DNA of 64,000 nt. Origin: Lentzea aerocolonigenes. GTDB lineage: Bacteria > Actinomycetota > Actinomycetes > Mycobacteriales > Pseudonocardiaceae. The first letter of the stretch is position 1, and every line of letters starts with the position of its first letter. The translations under genes and the position numbers were made by a program. The notes under the pieces were generated by a model. It did not search any database. It was not told the origin of the DNA and worked only from the letters and a program-made list of their open reading frames with translations. This document shows positions 17,242-26,183 of this stretch, piece by piece. The DNA is taken from contig NZ_BBOJ01000017.1 in NCBI RefSeq assembly GCF_000974445.1, forward strand, positions 248,001-312,000, in the 5' to 3' direction.

Positions 17242-20076
17242 TCAGCCCACGGTCACCGCACGTGCCCTGGCCAGCCGGGCCCGGATGCCATCCGCCTCAG
17301 GCGCCCCCAGCTCGGTGAACAACGCCAGAGCACGCTGCCAGTGCGCCGCCGCCCCCGCCGCCCCGAGCCGGTCGAACACCGCGGCGAGCCGGTCGTGGGC
17401 CAGCGCCTGGTGGTACGGCGAGACCGCGTTGCACGCCACGGCCAGCGCCGTGCGTGCCGACGAGAGCGCGCCCTCGGTGTCGCCCGTCTCCAGCAACGCC
17501 GTGGAGATGTCCGTGTGGCAGGCCGCCTCGCCGCACTGCTCGCCCACCTCGTGGTACATCCGCAGGGCGACGCGCAGCCACGGCATCGCGTCGTCGAAGC
17601 GCTGGGTCGCGAGGTACAGCAGGCCCAGGTGGTGGTGGGCGTTGGCCTCGGTCCACTTCGAGCCGGCGATGCGCGAGATCTCCATGGCCTCGCGGTAGTG
17701 CTCCTCGGCCTCGGCGGCGCGGCCGAGGTCCTGCAGGAGGTCGGCGACGGTGGTCAGCGCGCGGGCCTGCTGGTGCACGTCTTCCTTGCGGCGGGCCGTT
17801 TCCAGGGCGCCGCGCTGGGCGTCGAGAGCTTCGTCGTACCGCCCGAACTGCAACAACGCCACGCCCAGGTTGAACTGCATGACGAACCGGGCGTCGTCGT
17901 CGTTCAGCGCGATCGCCGCCTGCAACGCGGCTTCGGTGATGCGCAACGAGGTCTCGCGCTCGGTCCGCAGCCACAGGTACCGCGACAGGGTGTACGGCAG
18001 CTGCCAGGCGTGGACGTGCCAGCCGGACGCCGAGGCGTGCTCGGTGGCGGCGATCAGGTTGGCGCGCTCGGCGTCGAACCACGCCATGGCGTCCGCGGCA
18101 CCGGTCAGCGCCGGCACGTGCACGGGCCGGTGTTCGGGCGCGACCAGCACGCTGCCGCGGTTGATCGGCAGCATTCCGTCGGCCAGGTCCGAGCAGTGCA
18201 GGTAGAAGTCGAGCATCCGGCCGGTGGCGGCGCGGCGTTCCGGTTCGGACAGCTCACCCGCCAGCGTCTTGGTGTAGACGCGGACGATGTCGTGCGCCAC
18301 GTATCGGCCGGGTTCGCTGACGGACAACAGGTTCGCGGCGGTCAACGCGTCCAGCGCGCGTTGGGCGTCCAGCAGCTCGACCTCGCCCATCGCCGCGACC
18401 ACGTGCGGCGTCAGTTCGGGACCGGGGTGCAGCCCGACGATCGCCAGCAGCCGTGCAGGCACCGCGGGCAGCGCACGGCGGGACGCGTCCAGAGCCGCCC
18501 GCACGGTGCCCTCACCGTCCTCCAGACCGAGCGCGGCCAGGCGGCCCTGCTCGTCCTGCAGCTCCTCGACGAGCTCGGCCACGCGCAGCTTGGGGGACAC
18601 GGCGAGACGGGCCGCGGCGATGCGCAACGCGAGCGGCAGCCCGTCGCACAGCTCGGCCAGCTCGCGCAACGCACCCGCCTCGATGTCCGACCGGCCCGCG
18701 ATCCGGCCCAGCACGTCGACGGCGGCGTCCGGGTCGAGCATGTCGAGCTCGACCAGCTTCGCCTCGACCTGCGCCACGAGCCCGACGAGCCGGCGCCGGG
18801 AGGTCACCACGACGCACGAGGGCGCGCCCGGCAGCAACGGCAGCAGGTCCGCGGAGCTGCGGACGTTGTCGAGCATCACGAGCATCCGGCGGTCGGCCAG
18901 GAGCGTGCGCAGCAACGCCGAACGTTCGTCCACCGAGACCGGCGAGTCGCTGGCCGGAACGCCCAGCGCGCGCAGGAACCGGTTGAGCACCTCACCGATC
19001 TCCAACGGTTCGCGGTTCGGGTCGTAGCCGTGCACGTCGACGTAGAGCTGGCCGTCGGGGAACTCCTCGCGGACCCGGTGGGCCCAGTGCAGGGCCAGCG
19101 CGGTCTTGCCGACACCGGCCGGACCGGTCACCAGCAGCACCGGGCCGTCGTGCCCGCGCAGCACGCCGTCCATGAACGCCAGCTCGGCGTCCCTGCCGAC
19201 CAGCGCGACGGGTGCGCGCGGGAGCTGCGCAGGGATCGTGACCGGCGCCGGTTCCGGGGGTGAGGCCTGCGGCGGCACGCGCACCGGCGCGCGTTCGGGT
19301 TCGGGACTGACCCCGGCCAGCACGGCCTGGTGGACGCGGCGCAGTTCGGGACCCGGCTCGACGCCGAGCTCGTCGATCAGCACGCGGCGGGCCTCGCGGT
19401 AGGCGGCCAGCGCCTCCGCCTGCCGTCCCGCCTGGACCAGTGCGCGCATCAGCAGGCCGTGGCCGCGTTCGCGCAACGGGTGCTCGACGACCATCGAGCT
19501 CAGCTGCGAGACCAGTTCCGGGCCCTGCCCGATCGCGAGTCCCAGCTCGGCGCGTTCCTCCAGCACCGCGAGACGGCGTTCCACGAGACGACCGCGTTCG
19601 ACGTCGGCGAACAGGCCCGAGACGCTTCCCAGCGGTTCGGCGCGGAACAACGCCAGCGCGTCGTCCAGCTCGACCGCGGCTCCGGCGAGATCACCGGCGG
19701 CCCGCATGCGGTTCGCGAGCAGCACCTGACGTTCGAAGACGTCGAGATCGAGGGCGCCAGGTTCGACGCGCAGCAGGTAGCCGTCGCCCACCGACGTCAG
19801 CAGCTCGGCGGGAGCCCGGCGCGCGCGGCTCGGCTCCAGCGCCCTGCGCAGCCCGGCCACGTAGGTCTGGACGAGGTTCACCGCGCTCGACGGCACGTTG
19901 TCGCCCCAGACCGCCTCGATGATCTGGCCACGACTGACCGGGGTGTTGCGCGCCAACAGCAGCACCGCGAGGACGGCGCGCTGTTTCGCCGCACCGAGAT
20001 CCACCTCTTGACCTGCGCGAACGACCCGGAGAAGGCCGAGAACCTCGAACCGCAGGGGTTCCTCGCCGTGCGTCAC
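17242..20076 (-). CDS. AfsR/SARP-type regulator (BTAD, NB-ARC, TPR)
   Basis: A 944-aa pathway-type activator. OmpR-like winged helix at about 8-103 (VLGLLRVVRAGQEVDLGAAK), bacterial transcriptional activation domain at 108-255, NB-ARC ATPase with Walker A GPAGVGKT at 318-325 and the RRMLVMLDNVRSS Walker B region, then TPR repeats from about 640 to the end. This is the AfsR architecture, which in Streptomyces integrates signals into secondary metabolism. No biosynthetic cluster is in the window, so the target is unknown. It ends beside a long hairpin terminator. Confidence 0.9.
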   Translation of the reverse strand: MTHGEEPLRFEVLGLLRVVRAGQEVDLGAAKQRAVLAVLLLARNTPVSRGQIIEAVWGDNVPSSAVNLVQTYVAGLRRALEPSRARRAPAELLTSVGDGYLLRVEPGALDLDVFERQVLLANRMRAAGDLAGAAVELDDALALFRAEPLGSVSGLFADVERGRLVERRLAVLEERAELGLAIGQGPELVSQLSSMVVEHPLRERGHGLLMRALVQAGRQAEALAAYREARRVLIDELGVEPGPELRRVHQAVLAGVSPEPERAPVRVPPQASPPEPAPVTIPAQLPRAPVALVGRDAELAFMDGVLRGHDGPVLLVTGPAGVGKTALALHWAHRVREEFPDGQLYVDVHGYDPNREPLEIGEVLNRFLRALGVPASDSPVSVDERSALLRTLLADRRMLVMLDNVRSSADLLPLLPGAPSCVVVTSRRRLVGLVAQVEAKLVELDMLDPDAAVDVLGRIAGRSDIEAGALRELAELCDGLPLALRIAAARLAVSPKLRVAELVEELQDEQGRLAALGLEDGEGTVRAALDASRRALPAVPARLLAIVGLHPGPELTPHVVAAMGEVELLDAQRALDALTAANLLSVSEPGRYVAHDIVRVYTKTLAGELSEPERRAATGRMLDFYLHCSDLADGMLPINRGSVLVAPEHRPVHVPALTGAADAMAWFDAERANLIAATEHASASGWHVHAWQLPYTLSRYLWLRTERETSLRITEAALQAAIALNDDDARFVMQFNLGVALLQFGRYDEALDAQRGALETARRKEDVHQQARALTTVADLLQDLGRAAEAEEHYREAMEISRIAGSKWTEANAHHHLGLLYLATQRFDDAMPWLRVALRMYHEVGEQCGEAACHTDISTALLETGDTEGALSSARTALAVACNAVSPYHQALAHDRLAAVFDRLGAAGAAAHWQRALALFTELGAPEADGIRARLARARAVTVG

Positions 20077-20397
20077 CGATCTGTCCTTCGCCTGGTGGCC
20101 ACCTGGAGCTTGAAGATCACTTCAGTCGGGCTCCAGTCGTGCTGTAGAAGGCATTCTTACGCTTAGCGTGTCCAACCAACCACAGACGGCGAGATCAACG
20201 GAAACCGGAGATCGGACAGTCGGGAAAGATTGGACCGGACAGCGGATCACCCGCTGCTCCCCATGATCGACGTGGGTCGGCCGGCGTGCAAGGGGCATCC
20301 AGCCCGCGGCGGCGGAACGCCGGCCGGCCCACGTCCCCCATGCGCAAGAAGGCCCAGACTGGATGATCCAGCCTGGGCCTTCCGCTGTGTCTGTCAA
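20077..20397. other. 321-bp spacer with two hairpins
   Basis: No credible gene. It holds one imperfect 16-bp inverted repeat (20272-20287 against 20317-20332, 15 of 16 paired). It also holds a terminator-like hairpin (20348-20357 against 20373-20382, 10-bp perfect outer stem plus inner pairing) just after the DUF397 gene. The part next to 20076 must contain the promoter of the SARP-type gene; I see no clear -35/-10. Confidence 0.6.
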
Positions 20398-20616
20398 TCA
20401 GCTGACAAAAGAGCCGGTCTTCGCCGCGGCGAGGAAGGTCTCCCACCCGGCGTCGCCGAACCTCAGCCGCGCTCCGTCCGCGTTCTTGCTGTCACGGACA
20501 GCCGCACCTGCCGGCACGAGCGCGATCTCCACGCACTCGGGCCCGCCGGCGGACGAACGGCTGCTCTTGCGCCAACGCAAGCTTTCCACTGTCTGTTCAC
20601 TCCCGGTCGCAGTCAC
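20398..20616 (-). CDS. DUF397 family protein
   Basis: A 72-aa protein with the DUF397 pattern: WRKSSRSSAGGPECVEIALV, VRDSKNADGARLRFGDAGWETFL. The GTG start overlaps the stop of the XRE gene (GTGA, 20613-20616). In actinomycetes DUF397 proteins are nearly always encoded beside an XRE-DUF5753 regulator, as in the WhiJ/BldB-related and toxin-antitoxin-like pairs, and act with it. Confidence 0.9.
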   Translation of the reverse strand: MTATGSEQTVESLRWRKSSRSSAGGPECVEIALVPAGAAVRDSKNADGARLRFGDAGWETFLAAAKTGSFVS

Positions 20617-21461
20617 GCGAGAGTGCGAGCGATCTCTGTGATCAGGGTTGCCGATTCCCCGGAGTTCAGGGCGGACTTCACCAACCGCTCGAACATCTCG
20701 GCGTACCAATGGACGTCAGACTGTTGTTCCAGATAGACGCCACTTCTAGTGCTTTCGATGTAGACCACGTCGGAGTCGAGCTGCTCAGGGAAGCTCAGGA
20801 TGACGAACGGGCCGTCCATCGCAGCATGACCACCGGCGCTGAACGGCACGACCTGCATCGTGACGTTCGGCATTGCACCGACTTCGAGAAGACGCGCCAT
20901 CTGGGAGCGCATCACCCCGGTGCCGCCGACGAGCCTGCGCAGGGCTGCCTCGTCGATCACGACGTGCAGGCGCAACGGGTCGTCCTCGCTCAACAAGGCC
21001 TGCCGTGCCTTGCGCAACCGGACTCGCCGGTCTATCTCCGCGGTGCTCGCGTCCGGCAGCACCTGGGAGATCAACGCCCTCGTGTACGCCTCGCACTGCA
21101 GCAGGCCGGGGATCATCAGCCCCTGATAGGTCCTGATCGAGTCCGCGTCGGCCTCGTACCCCACGTAACGACCGGGCACGATGTCGCCGAACTCGTCCCA
21201 CCACGCCTTGCGGCGGGCTTCCCTGGCCAGCTGGACCAGTTCGTCGAGGGTGGAGGAGTCCGCACCGTAGGCGGCGAGCATGTCCCGCACGTCACGCGGG
21301 CTCACCCCCACGCGCCCGGTCTCGATGCGGCTGATCTTGGAAGCGGAGCACTCCAGACGCTCCCCGACCTCCTCGATCGTCAGCTCGGCCGCTTCGCGCA
21401 GGCGCCGGAGCTCGCTCACGAGCCGCCGCTTGCGCAGGGTCGGGCTGCTACCCCGTGCCAT
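20613..21461 (-). CDS. XRE-family regulator with DUF5753
   Basis: A 282-aa DNA-binding protein. The HTH lies within residues 15-70 (LTIEEVGERLECSASKISRIE) and the DUF5753 sensor domain runs from about 85 to 270 (RTYQGLMIPGLLQCEAYTRAL, VYIESTRSGVYLEQ). ATG 21461 has AGGAGGTG at good distance. It is coupled to the DUF397 gene and divergent from a 105-aa gene across 147 bp, so it probably controls both sides. Same layout as WhiJ-type developmental loci. Confidence 0.92.
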   Translation of the reverse strand: MARGSSPTLRKRRLVSELRRLREAAELTIEEVGERLECSASKISRIETGRVGVSPRDVRDMLAAYGADSSTLDELVQLAREARRKAWWDEFGDIVPGRYVGYEADADSIRTYQGLMIPGLLQCEAYTRALISQVLPDASTAEIDRRVRLRKARQALLSEDDPLRLHVVIDEAALRRLVGGTGVMRSQMARLLEVGAMPNVTMQVVPFSAGGHAAMDGPFVILSFPEQLDSDVVYIESTRSGVYLEQQSDVHWYAEMFERLVKSALNSGESATLITEIARTLA

Positions 21462-21608
21462 CCACACCTCCTGGTCGCTCTCAGTTTGAGAGCAAACCAG
21501 CGAGCCGCAAAGGGACGTCATCCATTCGTGTACTGCAACTTGCAGTTCTCATGTGGCGCGCGCCAGGCTGCATGGGTTGCTCACGCAAGGACTGGAGCTC
21601 TGAGCCTG

Positions 21609-21926
21609 ATGGCCGTCACGGTGTTCAGCCAACTGGACAAGTCGCTGCACTCCCACTTGGCCACGCTCACCGATCTGGCCCAGCGCGGTGACGACCAGAC
21701 CGCCCTCGTGCTCGCCAGGGTTGAGCTCCCGAGGGTGGTCGCGGTGGTCAAGGCGTTGCTGGACGAGCACCAGCCCGATGAGCACGGCCGGTGCGCGACC
21801 TGCAAGCGCGGCTGGTTCTCCAGGAGGTTGCCCGCACCGTGCCGTGCCTACCTCTCGGCGCAGCTGATCCTGACCGTGGTCGGCCAGGAGACTTCACACG
21901 GCAAGCACCTGCGCTCGGTAGGCTGA
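21609..21926 (+). CDS. Conserved small actinobacterial protein, function unknown
   Basis: A 105-aa protein: an N-terminal helical half (LHSHLATLTDLAQRGDDQTALV...VKALLDEHQ) and a C-terminal part with CATCKRG and a later Cys, suggesting a small metal-binding knuckle. GC at third positions is high. Proteins of this type (Leu/Arg-rich helix, then DEHGRCxxC) are often found beside XRE/DUF397 pairs in Pseudonocardiales; that link is from memory and gives no function. It ends 40 bp before a strong terminator. Confidence 0.7.
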   Translation: MAVTVFSQLDKSLHSHLATLTDLAQRGDDQTALVLARVELPRVVAVVKALLDEHQPDEHGRCATCKRGWFSRRLPAPCRAYLSAQLILTVVGQETSHGKHLRSVG

Positions 21927-21965
21927 ATTTCGAAACTCGATAGTTCTTCGGGACTGTCGCGACCT

Positions 21966-22000
21966 GGGCCGGCTCCGCACCCCCCGACCGGAGCCGGCCC
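21966..22000 (+). terminator. Rho-independent-like terminator
   Basis: A perfect 12-bp stem (gggccggctccg 21966-21977 / 21989-22000) followed by ttctt, downstream of the 105-aa gene. Confidence 0.8.
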
Positions 22001-22355
22001 TTCTTCGTGCCCGCCTCGCGGCACCGGCCCTGCGGTGCACCCGTCCGACCGACGGCCGCGGCACCGGGTCATCACCTCGCGTAACCTCCGCGGCCAAGAT
22101 CAACACGGTTGGCTGAAAGATCTGTCACAGCACCGATTCCGCCGTCATCATGGTGGCGACGCGGCCTGATCACGACCCTCGATGCCTGTGCCGACACGGA
22201 GGTGTTCCCGTGCCGACCCCGCATGACCGCGCCGACGCGCTCGATGCCGTCCGGCCGCGCCGTCTGCTGCCCTTAGGGCGTCCCTAGCGAATCCCCTTCC
22301 CCTCGCTCTGTGCTGCGCGCACAGGGCCATGCCGTCATTCCAGGAGAGGAACCCG
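22001..22355. other. Long leader/promoter region before the SulP-carbonic anhydrase gene
   Basis: 355 bp without a convincing gene. A 45-codon open frame (22150-22287) lacks a ribosome binding site and clear codon bias. The Shine-Dalgarno of the next gene (aggagagg) is at 22341-22348. No riboswitch recognised. Confidence 0.4.
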
Positions 22356-24569
22356 ATGAACCACCTGCAGAGGTCCAACGCCGGCGAGCACACCCCGCAC
22401 GGCCCACCGCTGGTCCTCAGGCACGACCTGCCCGCGAGCTTCGTGCTGTTCCTCATCTCGATCCCGATGTCGCTCGGCATCGCGCACGCGACGGGCGCAC
22501 CGCTGATGGCGGGGATCATCTCGGCCGTCGTCGGTGGCGTGGTCGTCGGCGCGATCAGCGGAGCGCCGTTGCAGATCAGCGGGCCCGGAACCGGGCTCGT
22601 GGTGATCGTGGCCGGGCTGGTGGCCCAGTTCGGGTGGCCGGCGACCGCGGCGATCACGCTGGCCGCCGGAGTGCTCCAGCTCGCGTTGGGGCTGACCGGG
22701 ATCAGCCGTCTGGTGATGTCCCTGTCCCCCGCCGTGGTGCACGGGATGCTCGCGGGCATCGGCATCTCCATCGCCGTCGGGCAGCTCGTCGTGGTGCTGG
22801 GCGGCACGGCAGCGTCGTCCGTGCCCGCGAACCTCGCCCTGCTGCCGGGAGTGCTGGCGAGCTCGCACGTCGGGTCGCTGGTGACCGGTGCGGTCGCGAT
22901 CGCGGCTTTGCTGCTGTGGCCCCGGGTTCCGCGGGCGTCGCTCGTTCCCGCGCCGCTCGTCGCCGTCGCCGCCGCGACCGGGCTGGCGTTCGTGCTGCAC
23001 CTCGACGTGGCTCGGGTCGACCTGCCGGACAGCCACGCGCTCGTGTTCCCGGAGATGCCCCGGGGCAGCGTCGGGACGGTGGTCACGGCGATCGTCACCG
23101 TCGCGCTGGTGGCGAGCATGGAGTCGTTGCTGTCGGCGGTCGCGACGGACCGGTTGCACGACGGGCCGCGGGCCAGGCTGGACAAGGAGCTCATCGCGCA
23201 GGGCACGGGCAACGTGCTCGCGAGTGCGCTGGGAGGGTTCCCGATCAGCGGTGGTCTCGCGCGCAGCTCCACGAACGTCGCGGCGGGCGCGAAGACCCGG
23301 TACGCCGCCGTCTTCCAGGGCGTGTGGATCGCGGTCGCGGTGCTGGCGTTCGCCCCCGCCCTGGAGCTGATCCCGCTGGCGGCGCTGGCAGGTGTGCTTC
23401 TCGTCGTCGGGCTCAAGCTCGTGTCGATCGCGCGCATGCGGACGTTGTGGAAGCACGGCGAGTTCTCGGTGTACGCGGCGACCGCGCTCGGCGTCGTCCT
23501 TTTCGGACTGCTCGAAGGTGTCGTCGCCGGGCTCGCCATCGCGCTGCTGCGCGCGTTGTACCGGTTGACGCACTGTTCGGTGCGTGTCGAGGGCAACCGT
23601 GTGTGCGTGCGCGGATCGTTGGTATTCCTCGGGGTCGGCCGGCTCGTGCGCGAGCTGCGCAGGTTGCCGCTCGGCCAGACCGTGGTGCTGGAGCTGCACA
23701 TCGACTACCTCGACCACGCGTCGTACGAGGCGATCAACGACTGGCGCGAGGGCTACGAACGACTCGGTGGCCACGTGCAGGTCGACGAGGTGCACGACAC
23801 GTGGTACGACCGCGCGAACCGCGGCAAACCGGGACGCCGCAAGACGTTGCCGGGCCCGCTGCCCCGCTGGTTCGCGCCGTGGTCGCACTGGCAGGGCACG
23901 CCGGACGCGGTGACGCTGCCCGCGCAACGGTCCTCCGCCGAGAGCGATCCCATGCTCCTGGGCATGCACGAGTTCGAACGGCGCTCGGCACCGCTGGTGC
24001 GGCCGTTCCTGCACGAGCTGGCGGTGCGCGGGCAGCGGCCGCAGCAGCTCTTCATCACCTGCGCCGACTCCCGCGTGGTGCCGAACCTGATCACCACGTC
24101 GGGACCGGGTGACCTGTTCTGCGTGCGCAACATCGGGAACCTGGTGCCGATGTCGTCGGCCGACGACAGGTCGGTCGGCGCGGCGATCGAGTTCGCGGTG
24201 GAGGTGCTCAACGTCGGTTCGATCGTCGTGTGTGGACACTCCGACTGCGGCGCGATGAAGGCGCTGGTGAACGGATCCGCCTCGCGCGGCTCGCACCTGC
24301 ACTCGTGGCTGCGCAACGCGGAACCGTCGCTGATCCGGTTCCACGCGCCGATGTCGCACGGCTGCGCGGACCTGCCGGTGGCCGACCGGCTCGCCGTCGC
24401 GAACGTGGCGCAGCAGCTGGACAACCTGCTCGGCTACCCGAGCGTGCGGGAGGCGATCGCCGCGGGCACGCTGACGTTGAAGGGCATGTACTTCGACATC
24501 TCGAACGCCCGCGTCTACCTCGTCGACCCGGACCGCAACGGCCTGGAACCCGTGCCCTCCCCGGCCTGA
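22356..24569 (+). CDS. SulP anion transporter fused to beta-carbonic anhydrase
   Basis: A 737-aa fusion. Residues about 20-395 are the SulP membrane domain (10 or more helices; ISGPGTGLVVIVAGL, SMESLLSAVATDRLHDGPRA). Residues 400-485 are a STAS-like domain and about 530-737 a beta-carbonic anhydrase. The zinc site is complete: C569 in ITCADSR, with its Asp-Arg pair, and H628/C631 in VCGHSDCGAMKAL. The likely role is bicarbonate uptake or efflux with interconversion to CO2 at the membrane, as proposed for other SulP-CA hybrids; the transported anion is unproven. ATG 22356 follows aggagagg. A split version lies at 49806-51720. Confidence 0.92.
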   Translation: MNHLQRSNAGEHTPHGPPLVLRHDLPASFVLFLISIPMSLGIAHATGAPLMAGIISAVVGGVVVGAISGAPLQISGPGTGLVVIVAGLVAQFGWPATAAITLAAGVLQLALGLTGISRLVMSLSPAVVHGMLAGIGISIAVGQLVVVLGGTAASSVPANLALLPGVLASSHVGSLVTGAVAIAALLLWPRVPRASLVPAPLVAVAAATGLAFVLHLDVARVDLPDSHALVFPEMPRGSVGTVVTAIVTVALVASMESLLSAVATDRLHDGPRARLDKELIAQGTGNVLASALGGFPISGGLARSSTNVAAGAKTRYAAVFQGVWIAVAVLAFAPALELIPLAALAGVLLVVGLKLVSIARMRTLWKHGEFSVYAATALGVVLFGLLEGVVAGLAIALLRALYRLTHCSVRVEGNRVCVRGSLVFLGVGRLVRELRRLPLGQTVVLELHIDYLDHASYEAINDWREGYERLGGHVQVDEVHDTWYDRANRGKPGRRKTLPGPLPRWFAPWSHWQGTPDAVTLPAQRSSAESDPMLLGMHEFERRSAPLVRPFLHELAVRGQRPQQLFITCADSRVVPNLITTSGPGDLFCVRNIGNLVPMSSADDRSVGAAIEFAVEVLNVGSIVVCGHSDCGAMKALVNGSASRGSHLHSWLRNAEPSLIRFHAPMSHGCADLPVADRLAVANVAQQLDNLLGYPSVREAIAAGTLTLKGMYFDISNARVYLVDPDRNGLEPVPSPA

Positions 24570-24574
24570 AAGTG

Positions 24575-24621
24575 ATGAAGGGCGCCTTCATCCACCTGAC
24601 GTGGATGAAGGCGCCCTTCAT
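24575..24621. terminator. Perfect 47-nt hairpin between convergent genes
   Basis: 21-nt arms pair perfectly around the loop ctgac. It lies 5 bp after the SulP-carbonic anhydrase stop and 14 bp from the stop of the convergent carboxypeptidase gene, serving both. Sister element at 17193-17239. Confidence 0.85.
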
Positions 24622-24635
24622 CGCAAAAACGGCGA

Positions 24636-26183
24636 CTAGCAGGTGCCGATCCACGAGCACTCGACGTCGAAGCGCTCCTTGGCCGGAACCTTGGTGCGCT
24701 CCTGCGCCGGAGCCTTGCGCTGCTGCGGAACCGACTCGACCTTCGACTGGGTCTGCGGCGTGGCCACCTGGGTACCGCCTTCGGACGCGAGCCGCACGGC
24801 GACCTTGTCCTCGACGGTCTTGGGGCTGAACCACAGCACCAGGTTGTTCTGCACGATCGAGAACACCAGCTGCCTGCCGTTCTGCGTCGTGACGTAGCCG
24901 GACAGCGCAGAGACGCCGGACATCGAGCCCGTCTTGGCCTGCACGTTGCCCTCGGCCTTCGTGCCCTTCATCCGGTTGACCAGCGTGCCGTCGCGGCCCG
25001 CCACCGGCAGCGACGACGACCAGGTGCTGAACCAGGGCTTCGTCTTCGCCTTGATCAGCACCGAAGTCAGGTCGTCCGGCGAGATCTCGTCCATCCTGGA
25101 CATGCCGGAACCGTCGAAGATCTCGACCCAGTTCGGGTCGATGCCGAGACCAGCCCACTTGCGGCTGAGCTGGTTGACGCCGTTGGAGAACGAGCCACCA
25201 GCGGACTTCACCAGCACCTCGGCCAGCATGTTGTTGCTGTTCTTGAGCAACGGGTTGACCAGCTGACCCAGCGTCATGGACTGGTCGGACGCGAGGACCG
25301 CGGCACCCTGCGGCGCCTGGCCCCTGCGCACTCCACCCTGGACCTGGATCCCGTTCTGCGCCAACGCCTTCTGGAACACCGACCCGACGAGTCCGGTCGG
25401 GTCCTTGACGGAGGCGAGCGCCGTCGTCTCGGCCGACGTCGAACCGCTGACCCTGATCACGTTCGTGCCGTGCTCGCGCTCGATCGACACACCACCGTCG
25501 CCGGTGGTCGCGGTGCTCACGATCTGCACCTGGTCGTTCGCGGGCTCGACGCTCACCTGAACCGGAGCGCCCGTCGAGGCACCCGGCTTCACGCGCACGA
25601 CCACCGTGCCGGCGCTGAACTTCGCGTCCGGCGACAGCGTCAGCGCCGAGGTTTCCGCGCTGTACGAGAACGGCTCGTCGTCCCACGCCCAGCCCAGGCC
25701 GTACGGCTGGGAGTCGAACGCCGTGTCGTCCAGCACGAGCGCGCCGCTGACCGACGTGACACCACTGGCCTTCAACGTGTCCGCGAGCGCCTTGTACCGC
25801 GTCGCGGACATCGTCGGGTCGCCGGTGCCGCGCAGGACGAGGTCGCCGTTCAGGGTCGCACCGTTCTTGCTGCCCGAGGACTGCAGCTCGGTCTTCCACC
25901 GGTAGTCCGGCCCGAGCAGGTCGAGCGCGGCCGTGGTGGTGAGCACCTTCAGGTTCGATCCGACCTGTGAGCGCCTACCGCCCGATCGCGTGTAGACGAC
26001 CTCACCGGTGTTGGCGTCGCGCACGGTGATTCCGACGTCGGCGCCCTTGAGCCCGGGGTCGGCGAGGATCGCGTCGAGGTCGCGGGTCAGCGCCTCGTTG
26101 TCGACCGCCACCGCGCCGCCGCTGGACGTCAGGGTCAACCCTGTTGCCGCAGCGACGACTGCCCCCAGCAAACGAAATTTCAC
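24636..26183 (-). CDS. dacB: D-alanyl-D-alanine carboxypeptidase, PBP4 type (peptidase S13)
   Basis: A 515-aa exported enzyme that trims or cuts peptidoglycan peptides. Signal peptide in the first 27 residues. All three active-site motifs are present: SNLK (S76-K79), SNN (S316-N318) and KTG (K417-G419). The length agrees with the S13 family. The Cys-containing C-terminus (VECSWIGTC) and a Lys/Glu/Pro-rich stretch before it are extra. The GTG start overlaps the stop of the 6-phosphogluconate dehydrogenase gene (GTGA), an unusual coupling of wall and sugar metabolism. Confidence 0.92.
   Translation of the reverse strand: MKFRLLGAVVAAATGLTLTSSGGAVAVDNEALTRDLDAILADPGLKGADVGITVRDANTGEVVYTRSGGRRSQVGSNLKVLTTTAALDLLGPDYRWKTELQSSGSKNGATLNGDLVLRGTGDPTMSATRYKALADTLKASGVTSVSGALVLDDTAFDSQPYGLGWAWDDEPFSYSAETSALTLSPDAKFSAGTVVVRVKPGASTGAPVQVSVEPANDQVQIVSTATTGDGGVSIEREHGTNVIRVSGSTSAETTALASVKDPTGLVGSVFQKALAQNGIQVQGGVRRGQAPQGAAVLASDQSMTLGQLVNPLLKNSNNMLAEVLVKSAGGSFSNGVNQLSRKWAGLGIDPNWVEIFDGSGMSRMDEISPDDLTSVLIKAKTKPWFSTWSSSLPVAGRDGTLVNRMKGTKAEGNVQAKTGSMSGVSALSGYVTTQNGRQLVFSIVQNNLVLWFSPKTVEDKVAVRLASEGGTQVATPQTQSKVESVPQQRKAPAQERTKVPAKERFDVECSWIGTC

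Noticed and set aside
22150-22287. 45-codon open frame in the leader of the SulP-carbonic anhydrase gene
   Set aside because: No Shine-Dalgarno, weak third-position GC bias and no recognisable family; not enough to call a leader peptide.
17193-24621. CRISPR-like repeats or small open frames reading through the two 47-nt hairpins
   Set aside because: Only two dispersed copies, each a stem-loop beside stop codons; no array and no spacers.
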